Source: Pagrus major | Lineage: Eukaryota; Chordata; Actinopteri; Spariformes; Sparidae | NCBI RefSeq assembly: GCF_040436345.1 | Contig: NC_133230.1 | Location: forward strand, 24,658,197 to 24,722,196 | Length of the DNA: 64,000 nucleotides | Reading direction: 5' to 3' | Program-made: the position numbers and the translations under genes | Part shown: piece after piece, positions 22,676-33,290 of the stretch | Layout: the number at the start of each line of letters is the position of its first letter | Position numbering within the stretch: position 1 is the stretch's first letter | The notes under the pieces: model-generated | What the model saw: the letters and a program-made list of their open reading frames with translations, nothing else | Databases searched by the model: none | Told to the model about the DNA's origin: nothing

Positions 22676-24376
22676 AGTTGTTCATCGAGCGCTTCTGCAT
22701 GACAGGGGGAAACAGCCCCATTGGCTACTTGAAGGCTTACCACACTAACCTTTACCTGTCTGCTGATCCCATCAAGGTTCGAGAAGCACTGGAGGAAGGT
22801 CAGTGCTAAAAGACAGAAGCTACATATTACTGTGAAGCTGTAACACCAGCGTAATGAAGCAAAAGTTGGCGTCTCTGCTGCATATGTAACATGTATTGAT
22901 ACACAGCTGATTTTTCAACAATCCATTCAGGCATAGCAGCAGCCACCATGTTCACCCCAGAGAAGATGACGGAAGTGTCGGAGACTCAGCTGCGTGTTGC
23001 CTTCGATGGTGACACTGTCCTCTTCTCTGATGAGTCTGAGCGCATTTTCAAGGCCCACGGACGGGATCAAGTTGTTTGAGCACGAGAAGGCGCATGAGAA
23101 CATGCCTCTGGACCATGTACAGTATACATATACAGTGACAATTTTTTAATCTCACTGCTATTGGGCATGTAGTACATTTGGTACATTCAATGAAGGGATT
23201 TTTCTGGTTTATTACAACTTGGGTCTATTGTCTTACCTGTGACCATCATTTCTGTCACTAAGGATTGGGGAAACATGGTGATATCCATCAGTCCATGCCA
23301 TCCCCCTTTTTAATCAAAATGACATCCACCTTGTTAACCTAGCTAGGGTTAAGAGTTTATTTATGCTCCCTTCACGTACGAAAATAGATACATCCGTTTC
23401 GAGCAAACCTTTATTGCCCACATATTTCCAATGCATCCATTCCTAGAGGGCGCCGCTCAGAGTCAACTTGGTCTCACACGGACCTCCACTTTTCCTTTGC
23501 CACCATCCAAAGAAGCGGTCAGATGACCAGACAGGCTTTTCATAAACCAGATTATCAAAAGAATTTGAATTTGAGCACATGTTGAAATATTGGCAAACAT
23601 TCCTAATTAAGCAGGAAAACACTGTGCACAAGTGTAAGTACAGGAAGTCAAAGATGAACAAGAAATTTGGTCTGTAAACTCATTTTTTCCATTTGTTTTT
23701 TTCTTTCAAATTAATTTGACTGATCTAGTGGTTTGTTTTAAACCTGTCCGAGCTTTTATTTCTCGCAACATCTGACTTCTCCTTGAAATGTCACCTCATT
23801 TCCCCATCTCAGGAATCATTAGACCAATAGGAATGATGGCTAATGCTATGACTGCAAGTTATAAGTTATAATAAAGCAGCTGCATATACAGGAAAGTTTG
23901 TTATGAACTGAGATTCTAAAATTCGAACAAATAGAGCCACATATAAATCTAGAAGCTAACAAATGCAGCCTGTGGGCTCACTGTATTCGTCCTTCTTTCT
24001 GCAGGGGCCATTGAAGTGTTTCCTTGAGGCTTTAGGAAAGCTGCAGAAGAAGTTCTATAACAAAGGCCAGCGCATGGACTGCCCCATCCGGACCTACTTG
24101 GTGACGGCTCGCTCCGCAGCCAGTTCTGGTACCAGAGCCCTAAAAACTCTGCGCTCATGGGGTCTGGAGATCAACGAAGCTCTCTTTTTGGCAGGGGCAC
24201 CCAAAGGCCCCGTGCTTGAGAAGATCAGGCCGCACATCTTCTTTGATGACCACATGTTTCACGTGGAGGGAGCAGCTGAATTAGGGACGGTAGCGTGCCA
24301 CGTGCCCTATGGGATAGCTCAGACGGTCAGCAAGAAAGGAATTAAGGACAAAGAGACGTCTTCAGCACCCAAGTAG
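22676..24376 (+). pseudogene. Partial nt5c1a pseudogene (exons 4-6)
   Basis: Exons 4 (22676-22798), 5 (22931-23116) and 6 (24005-24376) are copied with their splice sites. Exon 5 has one extra base near 23066, and the shifted frame meets TGA at 23077-23079. Exons 1-3 are absent. Exon 6 remains fully open (with motifs LVTAR and FFDDH), showing little decay since duplication. No upstream promoter of the original gene came along. It may be transcribed in part, but it cannot encode the catalytic domain: the DGD motif is upstream of the break and VTAR/FFDD are downstream. Confidence 0.92.
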
Positions 24377-24998
24377 CCTGGACATCACTGCGCAGAGACA
24401 AGGGAAGTGGTACTCAGTGCTGTTTAAAATGCCATATACCACAGGAGACCTCCTGTTTATTAGAAATAAAACAAAGTCTTCACACTTTGAAACAATATTT
24501 ATTTAGACGCCAGGTTGCTCAGCAAACTTGAAGCAGGATTTGTCTGACTTGCATGTTGTTGGTTTGCCTTTATGTATGTTGTACACGTGGTTGTTTGATC
24601 AATGTATATGAATGTAGTTTAAAATGAAGTATATTGGTAAGAAGGGAACATTTTACTTTAAATTGATATATTTATTTCTTATATCTTATAAAGATGAGTT
24701 ATAACTTATTTAGCATTTACTGACATCCATCATGTGCAATTTTCACTTCTGCTACTTGTACCTGAAGTGATAAAAGTTTGGTGTCTCCCTTGTTGTTGCC
24801 TGTCTGCCTTATTTTATCATTTGGGTGTGTCGTTGTTGGTACTGTTGTTCTACTGTTCTGAGTGTGAAGTGTCTATTGAATAACACGCTTGATCAGATGT
24901 GGAATCTGGGTTAATCTTGGCCAAATGAACACTGTGGACTGTTATGCAATCAAGTTTTTGTGTTTCAAGATTGAAGTAAAGATGACTGTATTACTAAC

Positions 24999-25194
24999 TT
25001 GCTCCTGCTTCATTCATCGCAGCTGTCACTGACACATGAAAACAGAAAACATTACAGCTCATCTGGCTTAATCCAAGACATTTGCTTTACGGTTACTGTT
25101 AGTTCATTTAATAAAGAAAACATAAGTAGGCTATCGGTGCTTTCAAAGACATGCATTAGCATTGTCTAAGAAAGTGATACTCACAAAGTCCCAC
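24999..25194 (-). pseudogene. ISG12 5'-exon relic, duplicated copy
   Basis: Same relic as at 16164-16359, carried by duplication N: exon 2-like 24999-25028 and exon 1-like 25185-25194, with the same ATG to GTG change. The defect therefore predates the duplication. Confidence 0.68.
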
Positions 25195-26899
25195 GTCATT
25201 CCTTTTTCTGCTGCACCTTGAACTGGGTTTATGTCCTATAGGTGAGGGTTAGATAACATTTCTTGAGAAATTGAAAGAGGGTGTCACAGAGTCCTTATCT
25301 CCGTTGAACCTCAATGAACTCAACTAACATTTCAAGACATGACTATAACTGGAACACCAGAATAGAAAGCAAAAGATAGAAACACTTTAAAAGACACTGA
25401 TAAATCAGTGGACCTCGTACTTTGTAAAGACCCGTTGGCCTTTCATTGTGACCAGCCCAAAGCACGCCTGTGCAATAATTAGGATGTTTAATCAACACTT
25501 TTATGTGACACAGGTCACCTGTCAGGTGGATGTGGTTGGATTATCTTTGAAAAGGAGATGTGGGTTGAATCAAATTTGAATTTAAGAGGAAAAAAGTTGC
25601 TTGTGTGTACGAGAAAGTCTTTGAGTTCAACTCATGACTAGTTATGTTCAAGCATACCACCTAAAACAGATGATTAGTAAAAAAGGTAAAAACTGAATGA
25701 TATCTGCAACTGTGACTCCAGATTTTAATTAAGCCATATCTAATGACACCATTTTGAAGTTCTCCATCCCAATTTTTCCCAACATCAGTATGTGGTCTCC
25801 CTCTGGACAGATGTTGACGTTAAAGATGCTCTGATATGTCACATAGACAAATGATCTCAAAGGGGTCGTTTATAGTGACGAATATACAGAAAAAGTGTGT
25901 TTTAGCATCTTTCAGCTCATTGTGTTGGTTTTGCGAGTCAAGTCAATTTAATGTATAAGATACCAATTCACAACAACAGTTATTTCATGACACTTTTTAA
26001 TTAGAGTGGGTCTAGTCCCTTCACGTTACTTTAGAGACCCAACAATCCCCGTGAGCAAGCACTTGGTGACAGTGGTGAGGAAAATCAGCTTTTTAACAGA
26101 AAGAAACCAAGAAGCAGAAAGGATGAGCAAATTGTCTAATTTAATTCTATGTATGTGTAAATGCATTGTGGGTTACAACTTCCTTATGAGATTTTGAAGT
26201 CCAGAAATGGTTATGGATAAGCTGATAAACTGAATAGGTTACTTGATCTCAACAAATATCAGCAGTTTAGCACATTTGAAGTGACAGATTCAGCAGTTGC
26301 AGTTGCTTCTTTTTAGTTGACTATCTTTTGTTTTCTAGCCAGAACACAATCAGGTTATACAGGAAATTAGAGACTGTGTTTAAATGTCATAAACCTGGCT
26401 GCTGTTATAAATAGATGTCTAACCAACACCCAACCTTATTTTGGAAGCATTAATGACTCATTTTAACATAGGGATTGTTTTTTACGGTGTGTGAAGACAG
26501 ACAATACATTAACTACAGGGAGATTAGCTCTGACCCTATTAGCTCTTTAACACCACAGAACAAACATGTGTAGTTGAGACCAGATATGGATAAAAGACCA
26601 GTTGTTGTGAAGAGGAAAAAGTCATTCAATTAAATAGAAAAAGTACGTGTGATGTGAAAGTGAATGTGAAAGATGTTTAATTACAATACAATCAATCTAT
26701 AAAACTATCCCTGTGTGAAACTTTGTAGCAGACTACATACGCAGTCCAGAAACATTACCAAAAAACCTGACCTGCTTACACAAGATAATCCACAGACCTC
26801 GTTGTGAACAGTTGCTCATAGTTTTGACCCCTCAGTTGATGATCTCCCAACTATTTACACATGACACAGTGAGCCAGCATCTTTAAGCGGTTCTAAAAG
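25195..26899. other. Duplicated spacer, no gene
   Basis: Copy of the 16.36-17.95 kb spacer. Beyond about 26763 is the A/B flank junction. Nothing coding is supported. Confidence 0.6.
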
Positions 26900-26905
26900 T
26901 TTATT
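26900..26905 (-). terminator. Poly(A) signal of ISG12-B2
   Basis: TTTATT on the plus strand (AATAAA on the gene strand), conserved with the other B copies. Confidence 0.6.
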
Positions 26906-27060
26906 GCATACAAACATTTCAGCTGTCTGACATGACAAAGTTGCTGGTTAGTATGTGAACTGACATTATTTTCAATTTCCTCCTTAATTTGGCAAAAAAA
27001 TGACTGGCCTCAGATTTTACAATCTGTAAAGTGAACGACATCCTCTGTCACTGACCAGAT

Positions 27061-27218
27061 TCAGATGAGTGCAACCAGCCCTCCATTGTGCATAGTTAGT
27101 ACTTTTACTTTAGGTACTTTACAGTACATTTTGAGCCCAATACTTTTGTACTTTTACTTGAGTAAAAATGTATGCGTATGACTTTGACTTGTGACAGTAT
27201 TCCTACACTATAGAACTG
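27061..27218 (-). other. Stranded ancestral C-terminus plus inserted repeat, B2
   Basis: As in B1, the gene strand at 27084-27061 reads G-G-L-V-A-L-I-stop after the TACTTTTACTTGAGTAAAA-type insert and lies in the 3' UTR of the present gene. Confidence 0.7.
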
Positions 27219-30200
27219 CTATTTAAGGACAACATCTGACACCGTCAACATAGGCTCAGCAGGTGGGTCATCATCAGGTGAGTCATCATCAGCTGGGTCA
27301 TCATCATCAGCTTTTGCTTTTGCTTTTCCCAAAAAGAGACTAGTCAGCCACCCCAATGCTCCTCCAGTGCCAGCCACAGCTGTAGTGGCAGTTGCCGACA
27401 GACCAGCTGCACCTACAGCAAGATTACACTGGTTTAATATCAAGGTATGAAGCTACAGAAAAGCTGAGAAATAAAGAAATAAAAAACTAGGCTAAAAACT
27501 AGGACACTGGAACAATGTCCATTATTGTTGTCTGTAGTGTGCATGTCCTGTCATTTTATAGCTGCATGTATTGTGATTTGTTCTGCGCGTCTGACAAATC
27601 TGTGAAGACGAAGGCAAATTTCCACATTATGGATCATAAAGATTATTATTGTTAAATGAATGAGTGGCACTATTATACTCAGTGGTGTCATCATAGTCTA
27701 CCTAAACAATGGACTGTAACCAAAAGCTACAAATCTGTTATGACAAGTAGAAGAAACAGCTTTTACCTGCTGACTGCAAGACAGCCACAACACTTCCAGC
27801 TGCCACTCCTCCTCCGTTAGCAATCGCAGCAGCCGACATCATATTAGCAGCGATGGAGCCTGCTGCTATCCCAGCTGAGGTGAAACCTGCAGCGCCCAGA
27901 GCCAAAGGAGCCCCGACCACGGCAACTACTGCACATGGAAAAGAACAGAATCAGAGAAAACTTTTCTAAATCAAAGTGTGCTAATTTGTTGGGTCACTTT
28001 AAAATTGATCATGTATGATCTAAGTTTAACATAGAAATGTTTTTTTTACATTTACAAAAAAAAAAAAGGTGCACTACTTCATTTTGGGGAAGAAATTATA
28101 ATCAACAGAGAAAGATCATCATTAATTGATTTTTTTTAAATGCCTAAATAAACAAATTGTCTTCATTTCCTTGACTGAATAAACAAACTGATGTTAAAAA
28201 GGACAACACAATTTCATACTGTTTTACTTTGTATTTGGCGGACCCTGCCACCTTTCTAGCTTCAAACAGTGTTCTGGAGACCTTATTGTCTTTCGTTCAG
28301 TTTGTTCAGTTATGGAAAAAGAAATATTTCTGAGTTTGTATCATCACCTCAGTAATATCGTAAATATTAAAACTCTGAGTTTGAATTTCTTCTCCAAAAC
28401 TAGATAGTGCCCCTTTAAAGTGTGTTAAAATCAGCTGAAAAAGTAAACAGGTAACACTTCATTTTAAAAAAGGTTCACAAGTTTCATGGTAAGTAGGTGG
28501 TAACTAATAAGTGACATTTGAAATTACCACAAAAAAGACAACAACAACAACAAAAAAATAAAATAATAATAATAACAACAACAATAATAATAATCTCATA
28601 CTTTTGCATAAAAAGTTAATAGCAGGTAATTTCTTTAATGTTTTTCCAAGACACTTCCAACTGGTTTCTGCTTAACTTCCCCTCAGCAGGCCACTAAACT
28701 GAAGTAAATTTTTGCAGCTGAATTTCCAACCACTTTACTGTAGTTCCAACTTCTGAAAGTCAGTAAATCGAAGTACATTCTCACCAGTTTCTATCACTTC
28801 AGCAGATCAGTCCAGCTTTGAAACATTTCTCCTAAATGTCAAATCTTTATATAGTTATACACCATAAATTGCTTATTACGACAATGGCTTAATAATCAGA
28901 ATCAAGTGGCTAACTTCCCATTTTTAAAAGTTTCATTCCTTCATTTCTTTTATACAACACAAATGAAGAACAGGCAAACTTAACAGAACAGCAGGATTGA
29001 GGAGACACAACAGACAAAGATTGAACTAAAGACTGCACAACACGTAGATCCGACCGAGCAATCTGATTGGTCAATCAGACATTATAGACTGTGCTCAAAT
29101 GAGCATCACAGCACAGCTAGCCGTGCTCAAATGAAAAAGTGCCTCATCACTGAAAATATCACTCCGCCTGTATTTTAAACTACACAGGAGCAGCTAGCAA
29201 GAAACACAGCTAGCTAACGATGGAGCTAAAACGGCTGTATTGACCTGACACAAAATGGATCATTTTGCTGTTAATTTTGATCTATAAAGGAATAATAAGA
29301 AAGAGACTAAAAGAAAAAAGCTAAGAATACCATTCTTAAAACTGCATTCTAAAAGGTCCTTAAAAAATAAATAAATAAATAAAACAAACAACCTAAAATC
29401 TGAGTAAAATGCCAGAAATTACTAATAAAAAGGAGTTTAGAAGAAGGATAAGAAGAAATCAATTAAAAGCCAAGTTAAAAAGGTGTGTCTTGAGCGTGCT
29501 TTTAAAAACATCAACAGTCTCTGCGGCCCTGAGGCTCTCCGGCAGGCCATTCCACAGACGTGGGCCGTAGTAATAAAAGGATGCCTCACCGCGGGTTTTT
29601 GTCCGAACACTTGGGATGACTAAAAAGTTGGAGCCGGAGGACCTCAGGGTCCGCGAGGGTTGGTAATGTAAAAACAAATCAGATAGATAAGAAGGCCCAA
29701 GACCGTTAAGACACTTAAAAACAAACATTGTCTTTCATGACACATTGTGAGGTTTAAAGTCTTGTAGTTTGGGTAAAAGTTTCTCTCTCTTGGCTTCAGG
29801 ACCAATGATTAAAACTTCTGTTTTGTCCCGGTTGAGCTGCAGGAAATTCTCTGCCATCCATGATTTTATATCTAAAATGCAGTTAAGAAGAATGTCAACT
29901 GGCCTCGTGTCTTCAGGCTAATATTTTCACCTTGTGGTATAGCAGTACAGTAGAAGAACAGTAAGATTAATAAAGCTATTGTAGCCTATGCAGAATAAGC
30001 AGAAGTAATAAATATTTAGATGTAAGAGACGATGTAGTAAATGTCGCCTAAAAATGGATCATATAAACTATCAAATTGCTGATTAATGAAAGCAGTATAA
30101 CTGTCAATCATTGTAGATAAAGATCAGCTGTGCTGCTGAGTCATTGACGCGGCACCTGCTACCGTAACGTTACTAGCTTAAAATGACTGTAAAGTCGGCA

Positions 30201-31058
30201 GACGTAATAACTATATCAGTCCATGAAAAAAAATTTTTTTCCAGGGGATATCTTAGTTACAACATGATTGAGCTAGCAAAGCAGTTGTGTGTTGCTATGT
30301 GCGGTATTTATTCAGTTTTGGGAAATTGCGATGTCTTGAAAGCATAAGCTGAAGTTGGCTGCAGCTGACAGGGACTAGTTAACGCCAGACGTCATGTATT
30401 TTCATTGAAACGGGGACAAACACTAGCAAAACACTTATACTTTGAGAGCGTATTGTTCCACATTATGGATACATTTTTCTAATATATTTTATTTTTATTG
30501 GTGGTTGTTGTATAATCGCATTATTACACGAGAGGGTGTGCTTTACCGTCGTTATTGTCACGACAAGCGCCTCGTTCCTGACCGCATCACTGACACACCC
30601 TCTCGTGTAATAATGCTTAAACAAACAGCAGGAACAGAGAAGGTGTGGAGGTAAAGTCAAACTGGAGAGGAGCACAGGAGGGAACCAGAACACTGGACAA
30701 CACTGTGACACCTACATGCCATTCCCAAGGACGTTCAGCTCCTAAACTAAGTATTTTAAATTGAACTGAATGCCAGGACATTTCTGGACCTGTTATATTA
30801 AGTGTTACCAGCAAACACAGTTGATCCATTAAGACTTAACAAATACTTACTTGCACCTCCTGCAATTAAGCCAACTTTCTTGACTGTCTCTGAAACACAA
30901 GATCAAAATCTAAATCAACATTTACATCTCATCTGGTTCATTCAGCCAGTTGCTATGGATACTATATCACTGATTTAATATGAAAAACACAAGTATAAGT
31001 ACTTTCACAGAAATGTATCAGTATCATCACAAGACCAGTGTTACTCACCAGACTTCAT
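27219..31058 (-). CDS. isg12: ISG12/IFI27-like protein, B-type copy 2
   Basis: Exons in transcript order are 31049-31058, 30851-30889, 27767-27928 and 27219-27412. All borders are GT-AG and all introns phase 1, giving 134 residues. The start ATGAAGTCTG is shared in form with B3 (ATGAAGCCTG). Exon 2 is longer than in B3 (39 against 30 bases) and adds a basic TVKKV. The ISG12 core is in exon 3 ([20 protein letters not shown]). Exon 4 carries the family [12 protein letters not shown], then WLTSLFLG, then a charged tail ([20 protein letters not shown], ending SDVVLK). Intron 2 is 2.9 kb and holds a MITE, a LINE fragment and a hairpin, of which the last two are absent from B3. This is the only B copy with an undisturbed ISRE-like site. 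Membrane targeting of the core is family knowledge; the tail has no known role. Confidence 0.88.
28064..28418. mobile_element. MITE family 1, copy c, in intron 2 of B2
   Basis: The left end reads AGGTGCACTACTTCATTTTG and the right end AAAACTAGATAGTGCCCCTT. It has the family interior (CTGCCACCTTTCTAGCTTC). The same insertion, truncated on one side, is in intron 2 of B3, so it predates the B duplication. Confidence 0.75.
28500..29458. other. Intron 2 of ISG12-B2, AT-rich
   Basis: A short (AAT/AAC)n patch lies at about 28535-28595. Up to about 29030 the sequence matches intron 2 of B3. From there to about 30615 B2 has about 1.6 kb that B3 lacks. No exon is supported. Confidence 0.5.
29459..29760 (-). 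mobile_element. LINE reverse-transcriptase C-terminal fragment
   Basis: The minus-strand frame reads [16 protein letters not shown], then [11 protein letters not shown], then [20 protein letters not shown] and LPESLRA. This is the signature end of ORF2 in fish LINE families of the L2/Rex type. Only the last 90 or so residues are present, as expected for a 5'-truncated insertion. It sits in intron 2 of ISG12-B2 on the same strand. Confidence 0.85.
30518..30616. repeat. Perfect 23-bp inverted repeat (hairpin)
   Basis: Arms 30518-30540 and 30594-30616 are exact reverse complements, including ATTATTACACGAGAGGGTG. They are separated by 53 bases. It is in intron 2 of ISG12-B2, inside the segment missing from B3. 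It could be a tiny foldback element or a cruciform/hairpin. Confidence 0.85.
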
Positions 31059-31106
31059 TCTATTTTCTGTTCTGATCAGCTGTGAGCTGGGCCGGGCAGG
31101 GCTGGG

Positions 31107-31156
31107 CTTTATATAGCCAGCTGATAGTTAGGTTTCATTTATTGAGAAACGAAACT
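31107..31156 (-). promoter_or_regulatory. TATA box and ISRE-like site, B2
   Basis: CTTTATATAG (CTATATAAAG on the gene strand) is at 31107-31116. GAGAAACGAAACT at 31144-31156 reads AGTTTCGTTTCTC on the gene strand, an IRF/ISRE-like double GAAAC whose spacing is one base short of the textbook ISRE. It is about 86 bases upstream of the ATG. The identical 13-mer is found before ISG12-C. Confidence 0.6.
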
Positions 31157-31159
31157 AAA

Positions 31160-32050
31160 CACTCCGGGGGGGTGGGGGGGGGGGGATTGTTTAGTCTGGC
31201 TTTTTGTCCTAGATTTGGACAGAATAAATCAAAATGCCCACGTTGGGGCTCATGCGCAACATAAAACATAAAAGGAAAACACAGACCAAAAACGACAAAC
31301 AAAAAAGTTTACTATATAAATACGATATAACGATATGTACTATAGACAAGGAATTAATAGATTTCTACGTCATGTTGTTTACTAATTAATGCATTTGTGA
31401 TGAAAACGATTCAACCGGAAGTGCATTCGCGATTTTATTTTGAAATGTATCCCGTGCATTTCCTGTCCTCACAGTGGAGGTCTGCAGCCAGGAATTCGTG
31501 GGAGGGACAGTTTGGGTTTTTCTTTTGTAAATAACTTTGTTGACATTAAACCTACAGGTCTCTCAGTCCATGACTTTTCCAAAATAGTCTGTGTTGTAAA
31601 ACATATTGGAGCTTCTAAAAAAACGGCGATCACCACAGCTTCTCATTCATGCCGATCATATTTACTGATTAAAACACGTAATACTGAACAGTTACAAGGA
31701 GGAAAACAACAGAGGCGAAATAAACAAGACGAGGAGGGAAGGTCCGATTCGTTACCTAGCAACCAGAAGAACTCAACGTCTGCCACACTAACGGAAGATA
31801 ACGCAACACATTTCTATTTCAAAATAAAAGCATTTGTTATTGTAACCTATTACTATAATTATTAATCTATTGTCAGAGAAAAATATTTACAACAATATGT
31901 AGGCTAATGTTTTCATACTATCACATTTATTTTTACCTGTATAGGCCTACCGGTATGTGAATCGGGCGCGATCGCGTGCGTGCGTGCGTGCGAGCGAGCG
32001 AGAGAAAGAGAGAAAGAAAGGAGACTCCAGCACAAACTGAACGGATAGAA
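31160..32050. other. Non-coding stretch with ETS and X-box motifs
   Basis: A G-rich run is at 31165-31185. ACCGGAAGTG (ETS) is at 31414-31423 and GTTACCTAGCAAC (X-box-like) at 31751-31763. A (GTGC)n/(GAGC)n simple repeat lies at about 31973-32015. The long open frame at 31440-31865 has no family resemblance and is not called. It may be the edge of a promoter region. Confidence 0.4.
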
Positions 32051-32182
32051 ATGAAAAGAGGGAAATCACAGAATACAGAATATGTCCAGGAGACTCCTCA
32101 GGACGTGAGGGAGGAAGGATCAGATGGTGGCTCAGGTAGCGATGAGGAAAATATATATGGCTGCACATCTGTCAGCTGCACT
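32051..32182 (+). other. Candidate first coding exon, unrecognised
   Basis: The ATG at 32051 opens 44 codons (beginning MKRGKSQNTEYVQETPQD, acidic middle GSDGGSGSDEENIYG) ending at a donor CACT|GTAAGC in phase 0. The composition is protein-like: hydrophilic, acidic, with tyrosines in acidic context, as in the cytoplasmic tails of type II receptors. No partner exon is found within 1-2 kb, so this may be a stray exon or chance. Confidence 0.3.
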
Positions 32183-32901
32183 GTAAGCAGGAGTAGCCTA
32201 CACCATGCAGACATTTCTCAAACTTTATTTTGTAGGCTCAGGACAGACTAGATCATGATTATATTGGATATAATAGGGTAGCCTAACCTAATAAATCGAA
32301 GTGTCAATCTCCCAGCATTCCCCGAATTTTCAGAATATCAAAACAATAAAAATCAAAAACTTAATTTTCACGTTATTCTGTTTTTGTTTTAAAACAGAAT
32401 AACAGGCACAAAATGTGGTTTTGTGTTATTCTGGGAACAAAATACAAATTAGTGGGACATCATTCACACAAATACACTGTATTACACTGACTAAATGCTG
32501 CAAGAATAATGAAATAAATAAGATGCAGACAAAATAAACAACACAAAACCAGGTTAATGGTGGGGCTAAGCAGCCAGGTATGGGTAAATAAGAAAACAAA
32601 CGAAATAAGATAAAGGAAATAAACAGACTCAACTACACAAAACAATATTAAATGGGGTTAAAGGCAGCAAGCCAGTTGGTAATTAAACAAAACAAAATGG
32701 AGTTAAGCCCCACTGACAACACACTATACTAAAATGGCCCAAACTAAAATATCTAGGGACTAGATAAGCAATCCGTCATCAAGCAAAAGTCACGTGAGCA
32801 AAGTAACGGTGCTATTCCGCCACTGAGCGAATACCTATAATGACAACAGCCATTTAGCTACTACACGCTAAATGTCACAGCGCACGTATAGATGGACATA
32901 C

Positions 32902-33127
32902 CAGCTGCAATCGGTGAGAGCGCCATGGCTGAGGAAGGGAAGAAGGTCCACAGGCATCTACAAAATCATATGTGACTAGTTTTAACGCCACACTAACAAA
33001 ACAGATAAATAAAAAGCACAAACAACAAAGACTGCTCTCATACCTGCTACAGCAGCGGGCGCACCAGAGATGACGTATGCTATGGCGACAGAGGGAGAGC
33101 AAAGAGGACAACTACCTGCCTTTATAG
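32902..33127 (-). other. Possible alternative 5' exons and TATA
   Basis: On the minus strand CTATAAAGG (plus 33119-33127) is followed by a donor AGCAG|GTATGAG near 33046. An acceptor-like TTTTGTAG then precedes a short exon with ATG at 32926. It codes MALSPIAA and ends in phase 1 at 32902 with donor GTATGT. The phase suits ISG12 exon 2 or 3 of B2, 2 kb and 5 kb further along. It might equally be the 5' end of another lost gene. Confidence 0.3.
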
Positions 33128-33280
33128 TATGCCTGCATACAACGATTGGCTGTCGATCACCGAGGAATTGAGAGCAAAAATAGACAGGACCATGTAAACT
33201 AGAGCAGAATATAATAAGGCTCTTCTGCTACACTATGGTTACTACATTTATAGAGAAAGAGAAGGAACAGTGTTACTCAC

Positions 33281-33290
33281 AAAGCCCCAT
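33281..33290 (-). pseudogene. Solitary ISG12 A-type exon 1
   Basis: Ten bases ATGGGGCTTT with the A-type donor and upstream TATA region. No exon 2 follows, because the sequence to the left changes abruptly at about 33232. It is the left edge of another A-flank copy that extends to about 34.56 kb. Confidence 0.65.

Larger units (their letters stand above)
22163..26815. repeat. Segmental duplication N, copy 2
   Basis: Second copy of 13328-17.95 kb, inserted at the end of the AB block. It carries nucleotidase exons 4-6, the 3' flank, the ISG12 relic and the spacer. From about 26763 the match jumps to A-gene flank sequence (CCTGACCTGCTTACACAAG) and by about 26825 to B-gene flank sequence, so the right edge is a recombination junction. 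Confidence 0.9.

Noticed and set aside
31440-31865. 141-codon plus-strand open frame
   Set aside because: No domain character, no splice partners, and it overlaps motif-rich non-coding sequence. It may be chance.
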